This document shows, piece after piece, positions 22,291 to 34,193 of a stretch of 64,000 nucleotides of DNA (positions are counted from its first letter, which is position 1; the number at the start of each line of letters is the position of its first letter). The notes under the pieces were generated by a model. It was not told the DNA's origin, ran no database searches, and saw nothing but the letters and a program-made list of their open reading frames with translations. The translations under genes and the position numbers were made by a program. The stretch comes from Macrotis lagotis (lineage: Eukaryota > Chordata > Mammalia > Peramelemorphia > Peramelidae), in contig NC_133666.1 in the NCBI RefSeq assembly GCF_037893015.1, positions 4,276,239-4,340,238 of the forward strand. The letters are read 5' to 3'.

Positions 22291-22544
22291 TGGAGTGTCT
22301 TCGATAAGTGAGGATAAGAACCAAACAAACAACTCCATGCAACTAAGAAAACCTACCCTGCACCCCTTCCCCTGAGTTCAAAAGGAATATTAGAAGATAT
22401 TTCAGCATTTAAAAATCAAAGAATAATTTAGAGATTTACAGTAAAGGTGACACATTTCAGTTACAAATTTAGTCTATCATTAGCTTCCACTGTAATAATT
22501 TTCTTCAATCCAGCAAAAGGTTTTCCAGTCCTTCTTAACTCTCC

Positions 22545-22775
22545 TTATCTTTCACTCTCAGTGTGATCAGGGTAGAAACGATCTGGAAGAGCCTCTTCTA
22601 AAACCTTGTTTCCCACTGAAAGTCTGAGCACAGGGTCAGTGGAAGTAAGTCCAGGCTTCCTGAGCTTCTGAATTTTGTCATTTATTACAGTTTGGAGTGA
22701 GAACTGTTTTAATGGCTTTATATTAATAGGCTTATGCAAGTTTTTATTTGAAAACAAATGAACATGTCCTGTCAT
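22545..22775 (-). other. Unrecognised 76-codon frame, unit A
   Basis: An open minus-strand frame kept at identical length in unit B (49397-49627), with ten or so replacements. No domain recognised and no clear splice context. Possibly transposon-derived. The rest of 22290-23120 holds nothing recognised. Confidence 0.2.
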
Positions 22776-23122
22776 GCAGACAACTTGGAAGAGGCTACTT
22801 ACAAATGTGTGGCCCAGCTACAGCCTTCTGCACCTTTCTAAGTTCCCTGAACTTGCTTTATTGTTCTCACATCACTCTTCTTGTGAAGAGTTAGGGGAAT
22901 AGTGGGTGTTGGGAATTGAGGCCAGGACTCTAATTCCTCGCTTGGAGTAGTGGTGTGTCCACAGCATCCTTAATCATGTATCTTTGACCGTGGTCATGCA
23001 GGCACTGGCTGTTTGGGTTTGGTTCTGTCTATGAGGAATCACTATTTACACTTGCGAAAGCATGGGTGAAAATGAAACAAAAATTTATTTAAAACGTTAC
23101 CAGACATAGGAAGGGCTGGGAG

Positions 23123-23164
23123 AGAGTGAGAGAGCGAGAGAGCGAGAGAGCGAGAGAGCGAGAG

Positions 23165-23208
<44 letters not shown>
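23123..23208. repeat. (GA)n / GAGC microsatellite, unit A
   Basis: GAGAGAGC repeats turning into pure GA. Confidence 0.95.
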
Positions 23209-23209
<1 letters not shown>

Positions 23210-23971
23210 AGCTAAGCACTGTTGACTGGTCCACAGTTGAGAAGTCTGTGGCCCAGAGCTGGGATCCAACTCAGGTTTTCCTATATTGCTTCTCCTAGTA
23301 GAGCAAGAATTAGGTAAAGCCTAAGGAGATCATGATACAAATTTTACATTAAACAATGAATTAGTGATACATCAAGAATGGGGGGGGGGTCACCACCAAA
23401 GCATCGATTAAGTTTATAACTCTTTCTATTACAGACATAATTCTCTATTTCTACTCATTTTACATCTCCAGAGGAAGGTCTTAGTCAATTTACATCTCCA
23501 GCCAAGTTCTACATTCACAATTCTCTTCATCTTTCCCCTGCATCAGTCAGAGGGGGGCTGGGGTCCTTCTTCCTCTGGCTGGTGCAAGGTCAGTGAGGAG
23601 AGAAGGAAAGTCATCCATAGCTGTCTATGAAACTCTCCCAGAGTCATTGGCTGGGAGGGGACCAGGTGCCTGGTCTTGCAGGAAGGGTCTCCTTGTCTCC
23701 TGCGGGAGATTCACTGCCTAACCTGTTGGTCCCCTAAGGTGACAGAACAGGGACAGGTGAGAGACAAGGGTCCAGGAGCATGGTCCCCCGGCCTGGATGG
23801 GTCAATCCCTCCTCCAGGTATGAAGCCTGATATGGTCAAAACATAGGATCTAAGATTTTACATGGTCAGGCCTTGTAGTTTATCTACAGAGGATCACTGA
23901 CCCTCAATTCACCCTTGATGTACAGGGAGGGGAGAAGAGCAGGATTCATCTCATGCGCATATTTTATTTTT

Positions 23972-24113
23972 AGGTATTTGCAAGGCAAAGGGGGTTAAGA
24001 GGTTTGCCCAAGGCCACACAGCTAGGTAAGTACCAAGTGCCTGAGCCTGTATTTGAACCCAGTACTCCTGACTCCAGGGCTGGTGCTTTATCCACTGCCC
24101 ACCTAGCTGCCCC
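23972..24113 (-). mobile_element. CORE-SINE (MAR1/MIR type), unit B
   Basis: Counterpart of 502-642. Confidence 0.85.
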
Positions 24114-25126
24114 ATTTTTTTTAGGATCATGCACATATTGAAAACAGTCTGAGTATTTAAAAAGACCACTGAACACCCTTGACTGGTCCTGGCCAGACTC
24201 TCAAGGCAGTACTTGATTCACATTGCCTATCTCCTCAGGAACTAGCCATGCCTGAATGCAAACAGTATAATGCTTGGGGCTCCAGGAGGGGTGGCTCCCT
24301 CCTCGGGCAACCTGGACAATTTGGTTTTATTCTATAAAAAAATGGCAGGAAGTCTTCTTATTCTCCAGCTGTATGAGATCTAATTAGACCTTAGCCTAAT
24401 TGGAGTCTCACCCACCGAGAGGGTGCTCTGCCCATGACCTTCCGGATTGGGACTCTCGAGGCTGTACACCAGGACACCTCAGTGTCTGTTGATTCAGGTG
24501 TTGAAGCTGCCCCAAATCGGTGATGTTTTCTCTTAATAGTTATGTTTATGTAGGCTTTGCTCTTCTTTGTATTATATTAGGACTCATTGGTTACTTTTGC
24601 TGTAAAACTGCTTTATTTCTACCTGTTTTATAATCACATTATTCAATATAAGTTTTAGTTTTGTTGGTGTAAACGTGTCATGTTGTACCAACAAGTCGAA
24701 ACCAAAACTCAGTTATCAAACATGCCTTCAAAGTAAATATTGATCCTTCACTTCCATGAGTTCCCAGGAGTGACTCGAAGATGTTCTCGTCTGGCATTAG
24801 TTGTGCCCTTTTTGTACTCTGACCACATGCAGGTTTGCACTAAGGTCTGCCTGAGGAAGACCCTGAGACTGTCTCTGGACACCTCTTATTGCTATCCTCG
24901 GTTCAGTCCCTGTTCCTGACATGGGGGCACTAAGCATTTACTGAAATGGGAGAGTAGGTGGCAGGAGGGTGGGATGGGGAAAGTTTTACATTTTTCCTTC
25001 TGGCTTCCTACTCCCCCCAAAAGAAACAGGGATCAGAAGTCCCTGAGAAATAGGAAGATGCTCAGCCATGAGGTGAGGTCAGCTCCATGCAATTGCAGAG
25101 CAGTGCCAGCCAGAATGATGAGCCCA

Positions 25127-25189
25127 GGGGGAACTAGGTGGTGCAGGGGATAGAGCACCAGACCTGGAGTCTGGGCAAGTGGCTTTACC
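25127..25189 (+). mobile_element. CORE-SINE 5' end fragment, unit B
   Basis: Counterpart of 1654-1715. Confidence 0.65.
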
Positions 25190-25197
25190 CTATTTTC

Positions 25198-26309
25198 TTA
25201 CAAACTCCCCCCCCCCAAGTGATGAAGAGTCCAGGATGGGGGGCTTTTATAAAACCACCTGCCCATATTCTCCCTGTCCTGTGTGGATGATGGATCTCTC
25301 CTTTCTTGGGTAGAATTGTCCCAGACTGCTGTGTAAAGGGGCTTCCCTCCCCTCATGTTGTTCTCTGTGTCTCTGCAGTCTGTCATCTCTGGACTGGGCC
25401 CAGCCTCTGACAGAATGGTCAGTGGAGGAGACTACAACCGTCAGGCCACAGGACAACGGGCTCTGTGCCATGCTCTGCAGTCCCCATGATGTGGATCTCA
25501 ATGGACCTTGACCTTGGATTGTTCTCAGGTCCTGCTCACATCAGGATCCTGACGTGACTCGTAACAGACAGGACATGTATTCCAGCCAAAATCTACACTG
25601 AAATCCTTGAAGCACCCCATGTAACCTGAACAGCTTTTGAGGGGGCCTTTCCCTCTGCAGGGCTCCCCAGATCTGTGCAATCTCCAGGATCTTTGTTTCA
25701 ATGCAGAAATTGTGGAATCCAGGAATTTCAGTTGCCTCCTTTCTGCCAGGAGAGCACAGAGGGAGCTCATCTTCCTGGACCCCTCCCCGCTTGATTGACT
25801 TCTAGGGGCCTAAGCTGAACAGACTTTACCCATTCCTTTCACTGTTCAGAGTTCCCTGGATGTCGGTATGGCTTGTTGCTCTTTGTATCTCTGTCATTTA
25901 CAGAGTGCATCCATCGCTGTCAAGGAAAGGACCAGACACAACACAGATTGGACTCCCCTGTAGCCTTCATGGCCTCTTTGAGTATCCTGCCATCCCCACC
26001 CTCTCTCTCCTTCCAAGCAGGGAGTGGGGGAGTAATTGCAAAGAGAAAAGGAGGCCAGCTCAGAGAAGAGCCCTTGGACCATCCTTGGCTCCCCTCACTC
26101 CTTGTCCTGACACGTTCCCTTTTGTCCACTTCCCTTGGCTGTTCTTTGCTCTGGGGCTCATACATACCAGTCTTCGGCAGGGGAAGAGTCTGGAGGTGAC
26201 TTGGAAGACCTCAGGCCACGAAGCCCCCGGGCCCAGTTCCAGGCAGGAGGCATCAAAAGTCAATTATAGCAGGTCAACTAAAATCCTTCAGCTATTGGTG
26301 ACAATTTGA
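25198..26309. other. Unrecognised block with several conserved open frames, unit B
   Basis: Counterpart of 1718-2836; the main frames remain open with substitutions. Confidence 0.3.
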
Positions 26310-26683
26310 CAGGTTTGCTGAGCTTATTTTAAAACATAAAACATTTCACTTATCCATATTCACCAGTCTGGTACATAAGTCTTACAAAGAAGTAGGTACA
26401 TTAGCAATACTGAGCTGCTGGGTGGGTCAGGGGCATCGTGGGAAGTTTGTAGCATTAACTTCCAAATGTCATTGTTTTAAAATTTATGTTTCCATTCTGT
26501 GAATTTTTGTGAGAAGTCTCTTTCAGTGATCCATTAAGCATTTCTGTTATGGATCTATGTAACTCACTGAAAAAAAAGTATTAGTTTACTCAAATGTTTC
26601 AAAGAGATGCATATCATTGCTTTCAGAATTCTTTAAAATGATTAGAACATCTTAGGTGATTTTAAACTTTCTCTCTTCTTGGG

Positions 26684-26827
26684 TTATTATTTTCAATGCA
26701 TTGTGATTATGTGACTTGCCCAAAATCACACAGCTAGGTTATTATTAAGAGTCTCAGACTGGATTTGAGCTAAGGTCCTCCTGACTCCAGGGCTGGTCCT
26801 CTATCCACTGTGCCACCTAGGTGCCCC
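26684..26827 (-). mobile_element. CORE-SINE, second site, unit B
   Basis: Counterpart of 3211-3354. Confidence 0.85.
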
Positions 26828-26903
26828 AGACTTCAAATTTTCAACCTATGTCAATAATTCCATTATAATTAAACAGGAATTAGAATGATCAGGTATTCAA
26901 GTC

Positions 26904-26904
<1 letters not shown>

Positions 26905-26948
<44 letters not shown>
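26905..26948. repeat. (TA)n microsatellite, unit B
   Basis: Longer than the A and C counterparts. Confidence 0.95.
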
Positions 26949-26952
<4 letters not shown>

Positions 26953-27595
26953 GAATTATTAGGTTTCACAAAACAATATTTCCATTATTATACGGTACAT
27001 TATTTAGTTATATCAGGAACCCTGGAGGTGGTCCTGATATTTTCCCTTTCATTATCCCTACAAAATAATCAGCTATTAATTTCTGGTTTCAGTACTATTA
27101 CGGTAACTTCAAATAGTTCATGTTTTTTCACAACAGACAGCCAAAAGTCAGAGAACCCATAAAATTCCTAAGAATGTCACCGACCAGCTAGTTATCTTAC
27201 TAGGAGCTACATAATATTAGTTGATAGATTTCATTTTCAGAGACCCTGATTGGGTGTTATCTCTTCCTGGCCTCTTAAAGCTTCTTGAGGGAAGGATCAC
27301 TCTTCCTGTCTAATGTCTTTCTGAGTTACAATTAAAGTAGGGAATGATATTCTGAGACAAAATCACCCTTGTTTCCAAAGACCTGAATTTATGACCACAA
27401 AGAAATGAAACAATAAGCTCCTCAGTCCAGTAAACAAGTTACAAATAGCTGCATATTTCCCTTTCATAAGCCCAAGAGAATACTTAGTCTCCTTAATTAC
27501 AATAGGTGTCAATCAGTATTAGGTTAACAGCAAACAAATTAGCTCATAGGTGAGAACCTTTCACAAAGGTATTCCTCACAAAGCTTCCATATCAG

Positions 27596-27686
27596 ACACA
27601 CACACACACACACACAAACCTACACAGAAACACACACACACACACACAGACACACAAACAAACACACAAACATACACAGAAACACA
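27596..27686. repeat. CA-rich tract, unit B
   Basis: Counterpart of 4118-4222, with a shorter pure run. Confidence 0.95.
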
Positions 27687-27912
27687 TATAAAAAGCAATG
27701 CAAACCACATCAGGGACCGAGCTTTTGTCAAGCCTGGAAGAGCCAGGAACAGCTAATCTGTTGATCCTGCAGAGATTTTTTAAGGAGCTCTTCAAATTGA
27801 ATAAAGATGAACAAAAGCACAGCATTGTGTCCTTTGGTCTGGCTGCCAGTAATGTAGAGAACAGTGAATTTGCAGAAACAGAATCTATTAAATAGGTGGA
27901 GCTTCCCTCTCT

Positions 27913-28432
27913 TGAGATTCTGCGTCCCTTGGACACTGTTGACTGTATCTGGTCTCCTCTTGACCCTGTTCTTTGTACCTTATCCTCCATTTCCATCTAC
28001 ACCTGACCTTGGCCTGTACACTGGCAGGCAGGAAATGATGTGTTAAAATTGGAAACTGAGTACCTTGAGACAGGAAGGACTAGTACACACCTTGCCAATG
28101 GAGGTTACCTGCTCCAAGGTGAAAGACCACACCCCAAACACCACCCTCTGTCCAGTCTACAATGGAGGGGTATTTAAAGGAAAGTGGCATCCCTTCATTC
28201 TCTTGCTTCTTCCCGCCTCCCATCTAAAAGGAGGCTTTTCTCTGGCTCTTCCTTAAACCATGTGGCCTGGTTGACCCAAGCCTCATGGCTGCCTGCCCTT
28301 TCCATACATGTGGCTTTTCCTTTAAACTCCTCTTAACTTTCTTCTCACTTTCTTCTGTGTTGTAACTTCTTTTAATAAATCTCTACTTTCTTTTACACCT
28401 GCATTCCTGGGTCAAAAGTGTGATTCTTCACA
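27913..28432 (+). mobile_element. Endogenous retrovirus LTR fossil, unit B
   Basis: Same 520-bp LTR as 4461-4980, with very few substitutions. A second copy of the family lies on the minus strand at 29723-30088. Confidence 0.55.
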
Positions 28433-28970
28433 GGCAGATAATCAAACCGAAGAGACAACACGACCAAAGTCTGGTTTGTTCTAAAAAGCTTCCTATAGAT
28501 TCTCATCTCGAACTAGATTTACTAACCTGATTCAAAGGAGGATCGTCTTTGCAAATTCAGATTGAGATCAAAAGGTATTAAAATTCCCTAGTAAGAAGGC
28601 AGACTCACACCCTACACTCAGTTATTGATTATTTAATTTTAAATGTCTTTTTTTGAAACAATTATATCCCAAACCCCAAATAAAAGGAATAAACATTTAA
28701 CTCACTTTTAACAATCAGGAACCATTTCAAATATGTATTACACACACACACACACTCACAGAGGAGTTTAGACACATAGACACCTACAGACACAACTTCT
28801 TTGAACTAAGATTTCACTTTGATCCAATTATGCTGTCAGACTTGAAGTGGCCAGTTCACTTAATTCTTCAGTTTAGAGATCTATTCTCAGCTCTCCAGGC
28901 CAATGAAGAGATGTGAAAAGAGTCACAGGAACAAAACTACACAGAGCTCTCTAATTTGAAATGTATTTTT

Positions 28971-28973
<3 letters not shown>

Positions 28974-29015
<42 letters not shown>
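28974..29015. repeat. (CA)n, unit B
   Basis: Counterpart of 5530-5578. Confidence 0.95.
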
Positions 29016-29017
<2 letters not shown>

Positions 29018-29510
29018 TACAGACACACAAACATATATCTGGGATAAAAATCTCAAGAAAATTTTCAGAGATGGATTCTGAACAAAAGGAAGGATTTTCG
29101 TGATTTTCTTGAGAAAAGAATGAACTCACAATATTACATCAAGGGTGAGATTTTGAGCTACACCGAAAGGACTATCAAGGGAGCTTATGTGGCCTAAGGC
29201 AATGTCCCTCTCCTCGCACCTTCCCCATAACTCACTGGCTGAGTTTTTCAGGGTTGCACTCTACTGTGAAAATATTATCCAGCAGCAAAGAAAAGAGTGA
29301 AAAGTTTTCACAAAATATTCCCTTGTTGCCAAGTTTTCAAGATTTAAAGATTGAAGACAGAAGATTTCAGACCACCGAAAATGCAAAGGAATTTGCAACA
29401 CCCAGGGATGTTCAAACTGCTCAGCATTTTATTATGGAAAAATGTTGCAAGGAACACAGGGTAAAAGTATTAAGAAGAGTAGTGAGTGCCCTGTGGACAG
29501 ACCAGGTGGA

Positions 29511-29519
29511 GAGAGAAAG

Positions 29520-29575
<56 letters not shown>

Positions 29576-29671
29576 AAGGCAAAGACACAGAGACAGACAG
29601 AGACAGAGAGATACAGAAAGAGATGTAGAGACACAGACACAGAAACACAGAGACACAGACAGAGAGAGATG

Positions 29672-29719
<48 letters not shown>

Positions 29720-29722
29720 ATG
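29511..29722. repeat. Polypurine GA / GACA microsatellite, unit B
   Basis: Counterpart of 6058-6326, with a second pure GA run near 29680-29712. Confidence 0.95.
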
Positions 29723-30088
29723 ACAGAAAGCTATGGCGGTTTGCTTAACCAGGCTACTCGGGGGGACCCACAGTGCTCCATGTGGATTAAGGAAGAACCA
29801 GAGAAAGTCCCTTCCTTCGGGGTGGGAGGCTGGAAGAAGGGAACAGGTCCAAGAGGCTTCTTAGTATATACCCTTCTGGGGTAATCTGGATAGAGGGTCG
29901 CGCTTGGGGAGTGGTCTTGCAACTTGAAGCCTGGTATCCTCCAATGGCAAGCCATGTACTGGTCCTTGATCTTCAAGTTCCACATGTCATTTCCTGCCAT
30001 ACCAGCATCCATAGAACAGTTAAGTTAAAGGGGAAATTGGGGACAAGACAGTCAGGCTACAATCAGTAGAGGGTGAGTTCACATCTCA
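29723..30088 (-). mobile_element. Diverged minus-strand LTR of the same family, unit B
   Basis: On the minus strand this resembles the plus-strand LTR at 27913-28432 along its length, starting TGAGAT after a purine-rich tract. Its far end is lost at a GA microsatellite. DNA upstream on the minus strand (to about 30400) may be internal remnant. Only its last part survives in unit A (about 6340-6440), where a deletion removed the rest. Confidence 0.45.
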
Positions 30089-31117
30089 AGAGGGGGCGCC
30101 TCCCCCCACTTAACAAGATTTAACAGCAGATAAGATCACAGATTCTGGTGCTGCTCCATTTGTAATTTTCTAAATCATTTCCCTGCATTATGCCCCCCCC
30201 CCCAAGATTAGTGGGGATGCAGATTCTTCTGGGGCTTTTAGAGTCTTTTTTGGAGATGAATGTATTACAGTGAAGACTTCATTAAGGCATTGTATAGGGA
30301 ATGATTGGCTGGCACAGCTGGCTGGCATCCTGTAGAGGCTGGTCTTGGAGACATACAGCTGACAAGCAAAACTCTAGGGGGAAAAAACCTGAGAAAAAAG
30401 AAAACCAAAGAGATATAATTAACAGAAAATGTTATGTAAGAGAGGTCCAATAATTAGGAAACAACTAGAAGTTTTATAAAGAGCAAGAGTTATACTTTAT
30501 AACCCTAAGTCTGTATCAAAATACCTTTTGTACAAACGGATTCCAATATAATACAGATTTGTTAATGGAAGCCACGTAAGATGCAACCGAATGGTCAAGA
30601 ATAATCTAAAATTAAGTACTGACTAAGCATTTTAAAACTGCATGTGTCCAAAAAAGTAATGTGTTTCAAAGTTTTCTCATTTTGCTTTGGCCATGTTTAG
30701 AATGAACCAAAAAAGCTCTGGTTGAAGAATGAACGTCTCCTTTAAAGCAGCTAAATATGCCAAAAGTCATTATCCTGATAGAAGCAGACAGACTGATATT
30801 TACTTTACCTTTAATGGATCTTGTTGTGGCAAAAAAAAGTCACATCCCATGTCAAAAGAAAAGCCAGCACAAAATCAGCACAATACTTGCAGATTAAGAT
30901 TTCTAAGAAAGAGTTCCACCAACTCTCTCTCATACAAAGCTATGCTGCACCTGGAAAGATCATGGCAATTTGCTATTAAAGAGCAGCGAGGAACCCGAGG
31001 ACATGTTCCCTTCTGAATTAGATATCCTTTACAGGCAGAGGTTCCTGACAATCCTTTCCCAGTGAGCCAGGTCCCACGTGTACCAGCTGAGGGCTTCCTT
31101 TAAGAAAGTTCTAGCCT
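30089..31117. other. Possible LTR-element internal remnant, otherwise unrecognised; absent from unit A
   Basis: The minus-strand DNA next to the LTR at 29723-30088 shares weak similarity with the DNA before the plus-strand LTR, up to about 30400. Beyond that nothing is recognised. Counterpart in C: 56876-57898. Confidence 0.25.
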
Positions 31118-32470
31118 GGAATTACATCCAAGATGGCGAAGAGAAGCCAAGCACTGTACCAAGGTCTCCTGGTCTTCCCTCATATATAATATGAAACAAA
31201 ACTCTTAACAGAAATCCGATCGACAAAAGCCAGAAACAGAAGCTAGGAGAAGAACACTGACCTCAAGGTCTGTCTTTGGGGATCGTGGGTGAGCCGGGTG
31301 CAGAGATCAGAGAGCCAGCCCAGGGGTGGCAGTCCAAGGACCAACCAAACAACAGCTGCATAGGCTTTGACCATGCGAGCAGAGGTCTGAAGAAGTCCAG
31401 TACAGAGTTGCAGAGTGCTGCTGGACATCGTTCTGCTCGACTCAGGGCCATGAGCTCCATAGGTTCACGGAGTCCTCTTCCCAGAACAAACACAGTAACA
31501 GTTCCCCGCTCGCCCCACACAGAGCCCAGGCTTAGTCGTAGGCAGCAGAGCTCCTTCAGTTGTGAATAGTGAGAGGAATTATTTCACCCCAGGATCCAGC
31601 CTAACTTGATCAGGGAGAAAAGTATCCAGCACAGGGCCCCCAACCCCTCCAGGTCAAGGGAGAGGGCCTCAAATCGTGGTCAGAGATGCTGCAGAGAAAG
31701 CAACCAGCGCTGCGCAATGGCCAGCCCAAATGGAGTTATCAAACTCAATGAGCAAAGCCTCCAGTGGCCCCTACCGCCCAGTCACACAGAGTTATTAAAT
31801 CCAGTGAGAAAAGCCTCTTGCAGCCCCTTATGGCTGCCCATTTGTAATCTCTAAACCCAGTCAGCAAAACCTCTGGACATCTCAACACAAAACTTCTGTG
31901 AATCAGCCCCTCCCCCAACACAAGTTCCTAGGAAAATGAAGCAAAGCCATCAGAAAGGGGCTTCCATCGAAACCCTTGAAGGCAAAGATCCTAACTCAAA
32001 GAGATCTAGAACTTCTGAGAGCATGGTTTCCAACTCAGAAAGACTTCCTAGAAGAAATCAGGAATAAGCATAAAAATCAATTGGAAAAAAAGTTGGTTAA
32101 GATAAATGAAGACACTTCTTCTCTAAAAAAAGAATGCAGTCTGTGGAAACTAATGACTTCATGAGACAACAAGAATCTATAAAACAAAACCAAATAAAAC
32201 ATTTAAGAAAATGTACAATATCTCATTAGTGAAACAGCTTGACCCCAGGAAGAGAATCAGGAGAGACAACTTCAGAATCATTGGGATTCCTGAAAACACT
32301 GAAGACAAAAAAGAGCCTGGATTGAATATTATAGAATTTAGTGATGGAAAATGACCCTGATATGGAGCCAGAAGGCAAAATAGCTATTGAAAGAATCCAT
32401 CGATTCCCTGCGGTTATACTGTACGGATCTGATGGAGTATTATAAGTTCTGTGAAAAATCAGGTGTAGCT
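31118..32470 (+). mobile_element. L1 5' UTR plus ORF1 start, 3'-truncated, unit B
   Basis: It starts with a CCAAGATGGCG-type 5' end typical of L1, followed by about 800 bases of GC-richer 5' UTR. An ORF1-like frame starts near 31936 and contains RRDNFRIIGIPE, a stretch typical of L1 ORF1. It is broken by stops and ends inside ORF1, so only the 5' part survives. Absent from unit A through a deletion. Confidence 0.7.
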
Positions 32471-32928
32471 CAACTTTATAAAAGCCTGGAAAGACTTGCA
32501 AGAACTAGAGCTGATAAATCCTTCAGTGACTTTAGAGTCCAACCATACCCCTCCCATCTCTGAAGAAACTGAGGCTATAGCTGAAGTGACCTACGTGAGA
32601 TCACCCACAGTATCTTACGTGTGGAAGTGCTAAGTCCTTCAGATCTTTGGACAAGATATTTTGATTATTACAACAGCTGAAGCCTGGGGAATGGAAGAAT
32701 CTTCTGAGATCCACAAAAGGATCTGAGACATTGAATTAACAGGGGCTAAAATAATTTAAACTACTACTTTCTAAACAAGGTAGCAAAACACAAACAACAC
32801 AGAGCTCTTCTTTTGTGAAAACAGTAATATTTATTATATTAGATTCTTGGAATAGAAATTTATTGCTTGATATTAAGTCCTCCCTTACGGTATGCTGTTT
32901 AAATTGCACATTTATTTTCTTTTCTAAT

Positions 32929-33072
32929 ATTTTTTTTGCAAGGCAATGGGTTTAAGTGGCTTGCCCAAGGGGACACAGCTAGGTAATTATTTAGTGCCTG
33001 ATGTCGGATGGGAACGCAAGTACTCCTGACTCCAAGGCCAGTGCTCTATCTACTGCACCACCTAGCCGTTCC
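32929..33072 (-). mobile_element. CORE-SINE, third site, unit B
   Basis: Counterpart of 6641-6785. Confidence 0.85.
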
Positions 33073-33798
33073 TTTTCTAATTTTCTATTAAAGTATAAAA
33101 TAAAAAGATACTCTGAGACCCTCCCGGTTGGGTCCTCAAGGGTGTACTCCTGATGATGCCTTAAACCAGCCCTAGGGAAATTTCTTTTTGCTTCCAAGGC
33201 CCATTTGGATATTTATAATCAAATTTTTGGGTCACCCAAAATTATCACCTTAAAAATTAGTCTACTATATTTGCTCAAACATTTAATTAATTCACTCTTA
33301 AATGCTGCTAGATTTATTGAGTATCAAGTCTTGCCTACAATAACCTTAACAGTGCCGGAGCAACATGAGAATCTAAGATTCCAAGCTTTCAGTGACTGTT
33401 GAGGAAACTGGGACTTAGTAAGGTAAAGGGAATTGTGTGAGCTTTCTCACAGACTCTTTGGGATAGAGTTTCCAAAGCTTACTAAAGCTTATGAAGATAT
33501 ACCACTCTGAAGACTACAGGAGAAACTGAGGTCAAGAAGGAAAAATTCACCTGGGGAAAACAACAAAGAGTTCAAGAAGGACAGCTGACATGCCCTTATG
33601 AGGTTTTAGACACGAGAACCTTCCGCTGTGTGACTACAGGGGAACCTGAACCACAGAAGGAACCTGGGGAAATCATGGCAGAATCTTAGACCTAGAGAGG
33701 ACAAGATCTGGAAAGGATTTAAATTACAAGTAGCTAAACCATAAGACAACCAACAAATAAGCAGAAAAAATTTTCAGTTTTATAAGCAATGGTTGATC

Positions 33799-33804
33799 TT
33801 TATT
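33799..33804 (-). promoter_or_regulatory. Polyadenylation signal of MDC1-like copy B
   Basis: AATAAA on the minus strand about 390 bases after the stop codon at 34194-34196, in the same position as in copies A and C. Confidence 0.5.
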
Positions 33805-34193
33805 ATGTAGATTACTTGTAATGGAAATTTCTTCTCATATTAAACTATCTTTTATCATATTCAGAGTACATGGCAAAGGATTTCTCTTTTCTCCACTTCT
33901 ATTTCCATTTAAAATTTTAAAAAAAATTCACAAAAAACTCACACAAGACCATCCTGTGATTTTAAAGCAAACTGAAGTGCAGGGATGTTAAAGGACATTT
34001 TTGTGATTTCCTGTAGGCTTTTAGAGCTGACAAAATTTGTAGAGGCCTAAGAAGACAAGCCCCTATAATGACTATAAAGGGACCTAGTTTACGCAGTTAG
34101 TTGCAATGACAGGCCCACTGTTGACACGTTTCTGAAACTGGGCTCCATGATCATTACTCTATGTCAGGTTCCTTATTCTAGGTCCAAATCCTC

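Larger units (their letters stand above)
1..23471. repeat. Tandem duplication unit A
   Basis: The first base aligns with 23472 and 50294, and similarity continues through the unit. The unit start is only where the window begins; the real junction is unknown. Private features are a solo LTR at 16963-17389 and the absence of DNA equivalent to 29840-32727 and 47505-48789. Confidence 0.9.
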
